Source: Phytohabitans houttuyneae
Lineage (GTDB): Bacteria > Actinomycetota > Actinomycetes > Mycobacteriales > Micromonosporaceae
Assembly (NCBI RefSeq): GCF_011764425.1
Contig: NZ_BLPF01000001.1
Span: 3,649,001 to 3,713,000, forward strand
Reading direction: 5' to 3'
DNA length: 64,000 bases
In this document: one piece after another, positions 19,393 to 27,891 of the stretch
Layout: the number at the start of each line of letters is the position of its first letter
Position numbering within the stretch: the first letter of the stretch is position 1
Position numbers and translations under genes: made by a program
Notes under the pieces: generated by a model
What the model was told of the DNA's origin: nothing
Databases searched by the model: none
What the model saw: only the letters and a program-made list of their open reading frames with translations

Positions 19393-20118
19393 CTACGGGA
19401 CCTTGTACTCCAGCAGCGGCGTGCCGTCCTTCTTGGTGAGCGCCAGCCGCGCCAGCTCGCCCGGCGCGAAGCTCGTCATCGCGGTGAAAGCGACGTCGGC
19501 ACCCGGAGACACCGCCCACGAGCCGATCGCTTCCATCTCGCCCTCGGAGTTCCACGCGTACAGCCGATACGTGTAGGACTTGCTCCCACCGCTGTGCGTC
19601 GGGTACGCGCAGTGCATGGTGATCTCGGTGCCGAACCTCGTCGGCGTGAGGCCCACCTCCGCGGTGACCGGGATGTCGCCGACGACCGACTTCATCGCGA
19701 CCATGCGCGGCTTGACCGGTGCGGGCGTGGTGGCCTGCGCCACCGGCGGCGGCTGCGTGCCCGCCGAGCTGCCGTCGCGGAGGATGCCCGCGCCGAAGCC
19801 GGCGAAGAGCGCGAGGCAGGCGGCGGTGAGCACCGAGCCGGCGGTACGCCACCGGCGCGTGGCCCGCTCCTTGCGGCGCGCCTGGGAGACGGCCGAGAGC
19901 AGGTCGGGCATGCGCGACTCGGAGGAGGGCGCCGACGCGATCTGCTCCAGCCCGGCCGGGTCGAGCCTCCCCAGCAGACCCGGCAGCACGGCCACGTCAC
20001 CGACCGCCTCGCGGCAGGTGGGGCAGCCGGCGAGATGGCGCTCGTACGACGCGCGCTCGCTCGGGGACAGGGCGCCGAGGACGTAGGCACCGCTGTCGTA
20101 CGCGTAGTCGCACCTCAT
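19393..20118 (-). CDS. Anti-sigma factor with zinc-finger N-terminus
   Basis: A 241-residue membrane protein. The N-terminal cytoplasmic domain has HLAGCPTC, the HxxxCxxC zinc-binding anti-sigma signature (residues about 29-36). One membrane helix lies at about residues 92-112 (SVLTAACLALFAGFGAGIL), and an extracytoplasmic domain of about 125 residues follows, which may sense the signal. The ATG at 20118 overlaps the TGA of the sigma gene by 4 bases, as expected for a regulated sigma/anti-sigma pair. It most resembles the RskA/RslA-like anti-sigma factors. Confidence 0.85.
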   Translation of the reverse strand: MRCDYAYDSGAYVLGALSPSERASYERHLAGCPTCREAVGDVAVLPGLLGRLDPAGLEQIASAPSSESRMPDLLSAVSQARRKERATRRWRTAGSVLTAACLALFAGFGAGILRDGSSAGTQPPPVAQATTPAPVKPRMVAMKSVVGDIPVTAEVGLTPTRFGTEITMHCAYPTHSGGSKSYTYRLYAWNSEGEMEAIGSWAVSPGADVAFTAMTSFAPGELARLALTKKDGTPLLEYKVP

Positions 20119-20630
20119 CTCGTCACCCCCATCTCCTCCAGAACCAGGCGCAGTGAACGCAGCGCATAGTGCGTGCGGGACTTGACCGTGCCCGGCGGAA
20201 CGCCGAGCCGGGTGGACGCTTCCGCGACCGAACGACCTTCGTAGAAGCACTCCACGAGCACCTCACGGTGCGACGCGGAGAGCCGCCCGAGTGCCTCGGC
20301 AACGGTCCACGCCTCTACCGCCCGGTCTGCCTCGTCCACCGCGGGCGGCGGCTCGGGAAGCTCGTCCGTGACGATCTCCCCGACCCGGGCGGCGCGCCGC
20401 CGCCACGCGTCGATTGCAAGGTTGCGCGCGGTGGTGAACAACCATGCCCGCACCGAGCCGCGTTGCGGATCGAGTGCCTCCGGATGACGCCACGCGCGCA
20501 GCAGCGTCTCCTGCACAAGGTCCTCGGCTCGTTGCCGGTCGCCCCCGGCCAGCCGGAGTGCGTGAGCGAAAAGCGCGTCGCCGTGCTCGTCCTGCAACGC
20601 GCGCAGCAACTGGGCATCCTGGTCGGTCAA
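20115..20630 (-). CDS. ECF RNA polymerase sigma factor
   Basis: A 171-residue group 4 sigma factor. Region 2 includes RAEDLVQETLLRAWRHPEAL (binding to -10 DNA and the beta' subunit), and region 4 includes the helix-turn-helix GVPPGTVKSRTHYALRSLR. The start is TTG 20630, about 10 bases after GGAGG. It precedes its anti-sigma gene with a 4-base overlap. A TGAACC-N16-CGTAAG promoter lies just upstream, so it probably drives its own transcription; that consensus is like the one known for mycobacterial SigL/SigK-type factors. It is divergent from phoX. Confidence 0.9.
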   Translation of the reverse strand: MTDQDAQLLRALQDEHGDALFAHALRLAGGDRQRAEDLVQETLLRAWRHPEALDPQRGSVRAWLFTTARNLAIDAWRRRAARVGEIVTDELPEPPPAVDEADRAVEAWTVAEALGRLSASHREVLVECFYEGRSVAEASTRLGVPPGTVKSRTHYALRSLRLVLEEMGVTR

Positions 20631-20656
20631 GCCACCCCGGCCTCCTCTCGAACTGT

Positions 20657-20684
20657 CTTACGCAGGGATCGGCCGGACGGTTCA
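20657..20684 (-). promoter_or_regulatory. Putative autoregulatory ECF promoter
   Basis: Read on the minus strand: -35 TGAACC, a 16-base spacer, then -10 CGTAAG. It ends 27 bases before the TTG start of the sigma gene. The motif pair and spacing match ECF promoters of the SigL/SigK type. Confidence 0.55.
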
Positions 20685-20705
20685 CTCTTTGCCGCCGGCC
20701 GCGGT

Positions 20706-20727
20706 GTTCATTTGCCGTTCACACAGG
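20706..20727 (+). promoter_or_regulatory. PHO-box-like direct repeat upstream of phoX
   Basis: Two adjacent 11-base units, GTTCATTTGCC and GTTCACACAGG. They fit the PhoP direct-repeat unit known from Streptomyces, which starts GTTCA with an 11-base period. The site lies 115 bases before the phosphatase start. A third GTTCA (20680) sits in the same gap, overlapping the ECF -35 on the other strand. Confidence 0.6.
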
Positions 20728-20842
20728 GTCTGAGCAGCGCTCATGGGCTGCTCCTAGCGTCCGGCACGCGTGCTCTCGACCGCGGCCAGAGGTCGGCGCG
20801 GCCCTCCCGAGCACGCATCAACCAGCGAGGAGGCTCTTCTAC

Positions 20843-22957
20843 ATGAGCGAGCGACCGCGATTGCTTCCGATACTTGGGCAGAACCACACCGGACGCAGCG
20901 CGATGACCTGCATGTACCGCTGTGGCAACGCGTGTGACCACCCTGTGCCGAACGAGTCGGACAACCCGTACTTCGGCGACGTCGTCCAGGCCGAGGTCAG
21001 CCGCCGCGGCGTCGTGCGGGCAGGTGCCGTCGGCGCCCTCGTGCTCGGCTTCGCGGGCGCGGGTGCGGCGGCGGCAACCCCGGCGCTGGCCGCGCCGGGT
21101 GGCAGCGGTGCGGCGCCGGACCTGGACGCCGCCACGGCCCGCCACGGCGGTGCCCCGAAGGCGCTCACGTTCAGCACCATCCCGCCGAACCGGCTCGACA
21201 ACTTCGTCGTGCCGAACGGGTACGACCACTCGGTCGTCCTGCGCTGGGGCGACCCGGTGGAGCCCGACGCGCCGGAGTTCCGGCTGGACCGCCAGTCGGC
21301 GTACGCACAGTCGAAGCAGTTCGGCTACAACAACGACTTCGTCGCAGTGCTGCCGCTCGACAAGCGGGGTGACCGCGCCCTCCTGGTGGTCAACCACGAG
21401 TACACGAACGAAAACCTGATGTTCCCGGGCTTCACCAGCCTGGACGCGCTGTCGGTCGAGCAGCTGCGGGTGGCCATCGCGGCGCACGGCCTCTCGGTCG
21501 TGGAGCTGGAGCGGGTCGGCGAGTCCGGCCAGTGGAAGCCGGTCAGCCGCGGCGCCCGCCGGTACAACCGGCGGATCACGGCGCTCGCCACCCGGTTCGA
21601 CCTCACCGGTCCGGCCGCCGGCTCGGCGTTCCTGAAGACCGCCGCGGACCCGCGGGGCAAGACGGTGATCGGCACGCTCAACAACTGCGCCGGCGGCGTG
21701 ACGCCGTGGGGCACGATCCTGAGCGGCGAGGAAAACTTCAACCAGTACTTCGTCGGCGGCGACGGCGTGCCGGAGGCCGACAAGCCCAGGCTCGCCCGCT
21801 ACGGCATCAGCACCAGCGCCCGCTACCCGGCCGACAGCCGCAAGTGGGACCGTGCCGACGAGCGGTTCGACCTCACCCGGCACCCCAACGAGGCGAACCG
21901 CTTCGGCTGGATCGTCGAGCTCGACCCCTTCGACCCGGACGCCAAGCCGCGCAAGCACACCGCCATGGGCCGCTTCAAGCACGAGGGCGCCAACGTCATC
22001 GTCGCCCGCAGCGGGCACGTCGCGGCGTACATGGGTGACGACGAGCGCTTCGACTACCTGTACAAGTTCGTGACGGACAAGAAGTTCAAGAAGGGCGGCT
22101 CGTGGCAGGACCGCGAGCACAACCTGACGCTCCTGGAGTCCGGCACGCTGTACGTCGCCAAGCTCGACTACACCAGCGCCAGCGAGATCGACGGCTCGGG
22201 CAAGCTCCCGTCGGACGGCGCCTTCAACGGCACCGGCCGGTGGATCCCGCTGGTGCGGGGCGACAAGTCGTTCGTGACTGGCATGACCGCCGCCGAGGTG
22301 CTCACGTTCACCCGCCTCGCCGGCGACGCGGTGGGCGCGACCAAGATGGACCGTCCCGAGGACGTCGAGCCCAACCCGGTCAACGGCAAGATCTACGTGG
22401 CCCTGACCAACAACACCAACCGGGGCACCGGCACCAACCCCAAGGCGGACGAGGCCAACCCGCGTACGGCCAACCGCCACGGGCACATCCTCGAGCTGAC
22501 CGAGGACCGGGGCGACCACACCAGCGAGGCGTTCACCTGGTCGGTGCCGATCGTCTGCGGCGACCCGGCGGACCCGGCCACCTACTTCGCCGGGTACGAC
22601 AAGACCAAGGTCTCGCCGATCTCCTGCCCGGACAACGTGGCCTTCGACGGCGCCGGCAACCTGTGGATCTCCACGGATGGCAACGCGCTGGGCACCAACG
22701 ACGGCCTCTTCGCGACGCCGGTCGAGGGCCCGGAGCGCGGCCACCTCAAGCAGTTCCTCACGGTGCCGTTCGGCGCCGAGACCTGCGGCCCGTTCATCAC
22801 CACCGACAACAAGTCGGTCTTCGTCGCGGTGCAGCACCCCGGCGAGATCTCCGGGGCCTCGATCGAGGCCCCGGCCTCCACGTGGCCTGACGGCGACTAC
22901 GCCAAGCCGGGCGTGGTCGTCACCTGGCGGCTGGACGGCAAGCCCGTCGGCAGCTGA
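20843..22957 (+). CDS. phoX: PhoX-type secreted alkaline phosphatase (DUF839)
   Basis: A 704-residue phosphatase of the PhoX family, which hydrolyses phosphate esters outside the cell using Fe/Ca cofactors. The N-terminus carries a twin-arginine signal: SRRGVVRAG with R54-R55, followed by a hydrophobic stretch ending in ALAAPGGSG. Family hallmarks include VVNHEYTNENLMFP, NNCAGGVTPWGTILSGEENF, DRPEDVEPNPVNGKIYVALT and CPDNVAFDGAGNLWISTDG. GAGGAGG precedes ATG 20843. The PHO-box-like repeat upstream suggests induction by phosphate starvation. It ends at a strong hairpin. Confidence 0.9.
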   Translation: MSERPRLLPILGQNHTGRSAMTCMYRCGNACDHPVPNESDNPYFGDVVQAEVSRRGVVRAGAVGALVLGFAGAGAAAATPALAAPGGSGAAPDLDAATARHGGAPKALTFSTIPPNRLDNFVVPNGYDHSVVLRWGDPVEPDAPEFRLDRQSAYAQSKQFGYNNDFVAVLPLDKRGDRALLVVNHEYTNENLMFPGFTSLDALSVEQLRVAIAAHGLSVVELERVGESGQWKPVSRGARRYNRRITALATRFDLTGPAAGSAFLKTAADPRGKTVIGTLNNCAGGVTPWGTILSGEENFNQYFVGGDGVPEADKPRLARYGISTSARYPADSRKWDRADERFDLTRHPNEANRFGWIVELDPFDPDAKPRKHTAMGRFKHEGANVIVARSGHVAAYMGDDERFDYLYKFVTDKKFKKGGSWQDREHNLTLLESGTLYVAKLDYTSASEIDGSGKLPSDGAFNGTGRWIPLVRGDKSFVTGMTAAEVLTFTRLAGDAVGATKMDRPEDVEPNPVNGKIYVALTNNTNRGTGTNPKADEANPRTANRHGHILELTEDRGDHTSEAFTWSVPIVCGDPADPATYFAGYDKTKVSPISCPDNVAFDGAGNLWISTDGNALGTNDGLFATPVEGPERGHLKQFLTVPFGAETCGPFITTDNKSVFVAVQHPGEISGASIEAPASTWPDGDYAKPGVVVTWRLDGKPVGS

Positions 22958-22969
22958 CAGGCTCGTTTC

Positions 22970-23003
22970 AGGGGCGTCTCCGTGTGTCGGCGGAGGCGCC
23001 CCT
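22970..23003 (+). terminator. Hairpin terminator of phoX
   Basis: AGGGGCGTCTCCG pairs with CGGAGGCGCCCCT (one G-U pair) around an 8-base loop, 12 bases after the phoX stop. Confidence 0.7.
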
Positions 23004-23231
23004 CCGCCTGTCCGGCCCCGACCGACATGACGCTGGCCCGGGGGCCTGGCCGAGGGTGTGGGCGAGCTTCACCCAGGGCCTGCGGCCGGCCCGCTCCCGC
23101 GCCGAGGCTGAGCATGCCCAACCAGAGCGGCCCACTCGATCTAGGGACCTTTCGGCGCCAGGGTGGGGTGCGATCGTAGGAGCCGTTTCAGAAGATCCAA
23201 TTCGATACAGATCCGGGCTACCGCGACGTCC

Positions 23232-23245
23232 GTCGTGGTCCGGAC
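23232..23245. repeat. Dispersed repeat core, copy C
   Basis: GTCGTGGTCCGGAC, the reverse orientation of the core seen at 2691, 2870 and 23695, differing at one position. Confidence 0.5.
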
Positions 23246-23252
23246 CGTTGCT

Positions 23253-23274
23253 CCCGCGGCCTCACCCTCCGCGG
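23253..23274. repeat. Left copy of a 22-base inverted repeat
   Basis: Starts CCCGCGGCCTCACCCTCC and is the exact reverse complement of 23616-23637, 340 bases away. Each copy lies a short distance from a GTCCGGAC core, so the two form mirror-image units. Confidence 0.75.
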
Positions 23275-23436
23275 CAGCCCAGCTCACCCCGCTCCCGCAG
23301 ATCTTCCACCTGTCTGATTCTCCCTGCCCGTGCTTCTGCGGACCTTTCGAGGCGGGAGTGAGCAAGTCCCCCCGCAGTTCGGCGCCGTCGTCGCAGTCTG
23401 TGACTGTCGATCAAGTGGGTCGGTGTGAGCTTCGAA

Positions 23437-23481
23437 ATCTTGGTGAGTAAGCGCGTTATTTCGACGCTAACTTGCCAAGAT
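23437..23481. repeat. Imperfect 45-base palindrome
   Basis: ATCTTGGTGAGTAAGCG and CGCTAACTTGCCAAGAT face each other across a short AT-rich centre near 23458, with a few mismatches. It sits midway between the two inverted 22-base copies, so the whole 23232-23708 segment is roughly symmetric. Confidence 0.6.
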
Positions 23482-23615
23482 CTGCCGGAGCGATCCCGAC
23501 TGACGTGCCGCTGCATCCGACGGATGGTCGCTGACGGTAGTAAAGCTCTCCCCGACGTGCCGCATCGGTCCGTGACTGTCGCTCAGGAGCAGGCCCTTGG
23601 GGTTGAGCCTCGCGA

Positions 23616-23637
23616 CCGCGGAGGGTGAGGCCGCGGG
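23616..23637. repeat. Right copy of a 22-base inverted repeat
   Basis: Begins CCGCGGAGGGTGAGG and is the exact reverse complement of 23253-23274. Confidence 0.75.
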
Positions 23638-23694
23638 AACGCACCCCAAGAAAACGCTTCGCCGCGATCCACGTTTCCCCGGGCCCGCGCGACG

Positions 23695-23708
23695 GTCCGG
23701 ACTACGAC
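23695..23708. repeat. Dispersed repeat core, copy D
   Basis: GTCCGGACTACGAC matches the core at 2691 and 2870 except for one base. Confidence 0.5.
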
Positions 23709-23949
23709 GCACATCGGGGCAGCTCACATCTCGTTCGCGTTGGGTTTCCCAGACGACGACCGGCGGCGCCGGTTTGAGCAGATCTGTCGCGCGGTTGGGC
23801 GACGCCCGGCCGCGGTTGGGCTTGTCGCGCGGGCCTGGCAGCGGAGGTCGGGGAATTCGGCGAGCCCTGGCGAGCCGCCGACCTGCGCGGTCTCCGGCGG
23901 GAGCGACGGACCGCCGCTGACGCGGACCCGGGAAATGGTCTGGAGATCG

Positions 23950-24732
23950 TCAGGCGTCGGCGGCGATCGCGTCGGAGAGCTCCTTGGCGACGGCGGCCAG
24001 GCGGTTGCGCACCACGCGGGCGGTGGTCATCAGCTCGGCGGCCGGCATCGCGCAGGCCAGCACGATCCGGCGCTCCATGTCCTTGTCGGTGCTGACGAGC
24101 ACGGCCGCGCACCCGACGCCCTGCCGGTACTGCCCCATCTCCAGCTGCATCCCCCGCCGGTCGCCCGCGGCCAGGTCGGCCTCGAACGCCTCCGGCGTGG
24201 TGAGGGTCTGTACGGTGAACGACCGCATCCCCCACTCCTTGAGGTACCGGAAGCGCTGATCGGGCGTCAGCGTGGACAGCAGGGCCTTTCCGAGCGCGGT
24301 GGCGTGGGCGCCGTCGTCGAAGCCGGGGACGAGATCCTCCAGGTACGGCGAGCGGGGGCCCTCCGCCGAAGCGGTGATCGCCACGCGGCCGCCCACGAAC
24401 CGGCCGACGTAGTGGCTGTAGCCGGTCTCCATCGCGGCGCGCCGCAGCGACTCGCCCACCGACGACGGCCCGCGGAACGCCGCCACGAGCTCGCGGTAGC
24501 GGTCGGCCACCTCGAGGCCCACGATGTACGTCCCGTCTTCGCGTCGGATCACATAGCCCTCGTAGGCCAGCGTGCGCACGAGGTGGTAAGTCGTGGCAAC
24601 CGTCAGCTCGCACCGCCGGGCGATCTGCTTCACCGTCAGGCCCCGGGGCGCCCTGCCGACTGCCTCCAAGACACGCAGCGCACGCGAGACGCTACGGATC
24701 AGATCCGAAGGTTCCGCCAAGGGGTCGCGCAC
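23950..24732 (-). CDS. IclR-family transcriptional regulator
   Basis: A 260-residue regulator. The N-terminal winged helix-turn-helix (about residues 12-75) includes GLTVKQIARRCELTVATTYH. The C-terminal IclR effector domain includes ATALGKALLSTL and GVGCAAVLVSTD. The GTG start at 24732 is fixed by GGAGG 5 bases upstream (24738-24742); the longer frame would add about 38 unrelated residues. No catabolic gene lies next to it on either side, so the target is unknown. Members usually bind small carboxylates or aromatic acids. Confidence 0.85.
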   Translation of the reverse strand: MRDPLAEPSDLIRSVSRALRVLEAVGRAPRGLTVKQIARRCELTVATTYHLVRTLAYEGYVIRREDGTYIVGLEVADRYRELVAAFRGPSSVGESLRRAAMETGYSHYVGRFVGGRVAITASAEGPRSPYLEDLVPGFDDGAHATALGKALLSTLTPDQRFRYLKEWGMRSFTVQTLTTPEAFEADLAAGDRRGMQLEMGQYRQGVGCAAVLVSTDKDMERRIVLACAMPAAELMTTARVVRNRLAAVAKELSDAIAADA

Positions 24733-25254
24733 AACCACCTCCGCCGGCCGGGGACTTACACCATATGAAAAACCGCCCGATAACGAAATGCCCATTCGGA
24801 TCGAAGGCATCGGATGTACGGCGACCGTCGGTGGGCGTAGCACCACGTTGCGTTGGTTTACCCCGTTCTTCGGGGCTTATGTCCACATTCGATCTTCATG
24901 TTTTGCAGATGGAATTTTTCTCGCGCGCACATGCGACACCCGCCCGTTCGGTCGCCTGTCATCGCCCAGCCCGGAGCCGGCAGGCGGATGATCACCTCAA
25001 GCCGGCCGCAGCCGCCACCGTCCGCCGCGCGGTGACTTTCGACTCCCGTTTCGACAGGGCGGCGCTCCGGCCGTGCCCGCAAAACGACGCATCGGCGATG
25101 GCACATGCGTCGTTACGGGACCGCCGGAGAGTGATCTGCGCCACGCAAATTGCTTCAAAGAAATTGCGGAAACTTGGCCCCGTCCGGCCTGTTGATCATC
25201 GCCACGCGGGTCTCACCGCGCCCCGGCCGGCGCTGCGCGTGCCGCGGCCGGCGG
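24733..25254. other. 522-base gap upstream of the IclR gene
   Basis: No convincing coding frame. The first 200 bases, just upstream of the IclR regulator, are AT-richer than the surroundings (for example TTTTGCAGATGGAATTTTTC near 24900) and are a plausible promoter/operator zone. The final 40 bases, next to the polyprenyl synthase stop, hold a weak GC-rich hairpin. No RNA gene was recognised. Confidence 0.4.
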
Positions 25255-26277
25255 TCAGTTGGTGCGGTCGGCGATGAAGTCGCAGAGGGACTCCAGCGCC
25301 CGCTTCGGCGCGCCGTCCGGCAGCGGCGAGAGGCGGTAGCGGGCGTCCTCCGCGTACGTGCGGACGGTCTCGCGGGCGCGCTTGAGAGCCGGCGACTCGC
25401 GCAGCAGGCCCAGCGCCTCGGCGTGCAGGGCGTCGTCGGTGACCGGGCCAGCCGCGAGGATCTCGCGCAGGCGGGTCGACGCGGCGTCGGCGTCGTCGGA
25501 GGCCTGTGCGTAGAGCACCGGGAGCGTGGGCACGCCCTCGCGCAGGTCGGTGCCGGGCGTCTTGCCGGACTGGTCGGAGTCGGAGGCGATGTCGAGCAGG
25601 TCGTCGGAGAGCTGGAAGGCCACGCCGATCGTCTCGCCGTACCCCGCCAACGCCTCGATGTGCTCGGGCGCCGCCCCGCCGAACATGCCGCCGAAGCGGG
25701 CGGACGTGGCGATCAGCGACCCGGTCTTTTCGGAGATGACCTCCAGGTAGTGGGCCACCGGGTCCTCGTCGCGGGGACCGACCGTCTCGGCGATCTGGCC
25801 GTGCACCAGCCGGGCGAACGTGCGGGCCTGCAGCCGCACCGCCTCGGGGCCCAGCTCGGCGGCGATGTCCGCGGCGCGGGCGAAGAGGTAGTCGCCGACC
25901 AGGATGGCGACCGAGTTGGTCCAGCGCGAGTTGGCGCTCTGGGCACCCCGGCGCACGGACGCCTCGTCCATCACGTCGTCGTGGTAGAGGGTGGCCAGGT
26001 GGGTCAGCTCCATCACCACCGCGGCCGGCACCACGAGCGGCGCGCCCGGATCGCCGAAGTGGGCGCCCAGCGCCACGACGAGCGGCCGGAAACGCTTGCC
26101 GCCGGCGTCGACGAGGTGGCGTGCCGCCTCTGTGACGAACGGGTCCGCGCTCTTGACGCCGACCCTCAGCTCTTCCTCGACCACGGCCAGTGTCTGCCGC
26201 ACGGCGGCTTCGAGAGCGGGATCGACAAAATCGAGCCCGATCGACGTTAATCCGCCCGTACCCTGCGCCCCGCCCAC
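25255..26277 (-). CDS. Long-chain polyprenyl diphosphate synthase
   Basis: A 340-residue trans-prenyltransferase that would make the isoprenoid side chain of menaquinone from IPP and an allylic starter. The two Asp-rich motifs are present: YHDDVMD (D100, D101, D104) and SDDLLD (D225, D226, D229). GGKRFRPL and the GDYLFA region are also conserved. The position directly after nuoN and close to menG and the MenJ-like reductase supports a respiratory role. GTG 26277 is chosen because the longer frame would start inside the terminator hairpin at 26288-26317. Codon 10 is TTA, a rare leucine codon in this GC-rich genome. Chain length cannot be read from sequence. Confidence 0.85.
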   Translation of the reverse strand: MGGAQGTGGLTSIGLDFVDPALEAAVRQTLAVVEEELRVGVKSADPFVTEAARHLVDAGGKRFRPLVVALGAHFGDPGAPLVVPAAVVMELTHLATLYHDDVMDEASVRRGAQSANSRWTNSVAILVGDYLFARAADIAAELGPEAVRLQARTFARLVHGQIAETVGPRDEDPVAHYLEVISEKTGSLIATSARFGGMFGGAAPEHIEALAGYGETIGVAFQLSDDLLDIASDSDQSGKTPGTDLREGVPTLPVLYAQASDDADAASTRLREILAAGPVTDDALHAEALGLLRESPALKRARETVRTYAEDARYRLSPLPDGAPKRALESLCDFIADRTN

Positions 26278-26287
26278 GAGCCAACGA

Positions 26288-26317
26288 TGCCACACCGCCC
26301 TGACGGGCGGTGTGGCA
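26288..26317 (-). terminator. Terminator of the nuo operon
   Basis: A 13-bp perfect stem (TGCCACACCGCCC with GGGCGGTGTGGCA) and a 4-base loop, 43 bases after the nuoN stop. It separates nuoN from the polyprenyl synthase gene. Confidence 0.75.
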
Positions 26318-26359
26318 GGGAGCGCTACAGGACCTACCTCACACCAGGCCCGGTGAGCA

Positions 26360-27891
26360 CTAGCGGACGAACTCCGCCGCGTTGCTCGTCAGGTCGAGCA
26401 GTGGCGCCGGCGCGACGCCCAGCACCAGGGTCGCCACGACGCCGATCATCAGGGCGGCAGCGGTGAGGCCACCGGGATCGACACGGCTGGAGTGGTCTCA
26501 CCAGGCTCGGAAAGCCACATCATCACCACGACGCGCAGGTACGGGAACGCGAGCAGCATGCTCGTGACCACCCCGAAGATCACCAGCCACGCCTCGCCGG
26601 AGTCCAGGGCCGCTCCGAAGACCGCGAACTTCGCGATGAAGCCGCTGGTCAGCGGGATACCGGCGAACGCCAGCAGGATGAACGTGAAGAGGCCGGCAAA
26701 CAGCGGCGAGCGGCGGCCCAGCCCGGCCCAGCGGGACAGGTGGGTGGCCTCCCCGTCGGCGTCGCGCACCAGCGTGACCACGGCGAAGGCGGCGATCACG
26801 GTGAAGCCGTACGCGACGAGGTAGAACATCGTGCTGGACAGGCCGTCCTTGGAGAGCGCGAGCACGCCGACAAGCAGGTAGCCGGCGTTCGCGATCGAGG
26901 AGTAGGCGAGCAGCCGCTTGATGTCCGTCTGCGTGACCGCGAGGACCGCGCCGACCAGCATCGTGAGCACCGCGATCACGCCGAGGATCGGCGTGTAGTC
27001 CCACGCCGCGCCGTCGAGGGCGACGTAGAGCACGCGGAGCAGCGCGCCGAACGCGGCGACCTTGGTGCAGGCCGCCATCAGGCCGGTGATCGGCGTCGGG
27101 GCGCCCTGGTACACGTCCGGCGTCCAGACGTGGAAGGGCGCCGCTGCCGCCTTGAAGAGCAGGCCGATCGAGAGCAGCGCGATGCCGCCGTAGAGCAGCA
27201 CGGTGCTCTGCGAGGACTCGCGCACGGCGTCGTGGATGTCGCCGAAGTGGACACTGCCCGCGTATCCGTACACCAGGGCGACACCGAACAGGAAGAACGC
27301 GGAGGCGTACGCACCGAGCAGGAAGTACTTCAGCGCCGCCTCCTGGCTGAGCAGGCGCCGCCGGCGGGCGAGCGCGCACAGCAGGTACAGCGGCAGTGAG
27401 AAGACCTCCAGCGCCACGAACATGGTCAGCAGGTCGTTCGCCGCGACGAAGAGCAGCATGCCGGCGATCGCGAAGACGGCCAGCGGGTAGATCTCCGTGG
27501 CGCCCTGCGAGCGGGTGGCCTGCCGGCGGTCGGCGTCGGAGCCGACCGTGATCGCGGCTTGGGCCACGAACGCGCCACCCTGCTCCAGCGAGCGGTCGCC
27601 GACCAGCAGCAGCGCCATCAGCCCGAGCAGGATGATCGCGCCCTGCAGGAAGAGCGTCGGGCCGTCGATGGCCACCGCGCCGCCGGCGGTGATGATGCGG
27701 GTGTCCGACTCGATCACGATGACGACGAACGCGGCCACGAGGCCGAGCAGCGCCAGCACGAGCTGGGTGGTACGCCGGGCCGAGCGCGGCAGCACCGCCT
27801 CGAAGAACACGCCCACGCAGGCGACGCCGAACAGGATCAGCATCGGCGCGACGGCGCCGTAGTCGATCGCCGGAAGCTTGAGATCTTGCAT
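26360..27891 (-). CDS. nuoN: NADH-quinone oxidoreductase subunit N (one frame break)
   Basis: Antiporter-like proton-pumping membrane subunit of complex I, with about 14 helices. Conserved parts include KYFLLGAYASAFFLFG, LLFKAAAAPFHVWTPDVYQG (helix with pumping Lys) and TDIKRLLAYSSIANAGYLLVG. The frame breaks near 26470-26474. With one extra base the C-terminus continues GGLTAAALMIGVVATLVLG to AAEFVR and TAG at 26360-26362, a normal NuoN end. The ATG at 27891 shares one base with the nuoM stop (TGATG). Confidence 0.92.

Larger units (their letters stand above)
22958..23949. other. About 1 kb of non-coding, repeat-bearing DNA
   Basis: After the phoX terminator I see no reading frame with protein-like composition. 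The region is less GC-rich than its neighbours and carries two inverted copies of a 22-base block (23253-23274 and 23616-23637), two copies of the GTCCGGAC core also found near 2700 and 2880, and a long imperfect palindrome at 23437-23481. It may be a decayed insertion or a dispersed non-coding element. Confidence 0.55.

Noticed and set aside
23163-23450. A 95-codon frame in the repeat region
   Set aside because: It runs through the inverted repeat and dispersed core, lacks a ribosome site, and the mirrored copy encodes a different frame; best seen as non-coding.
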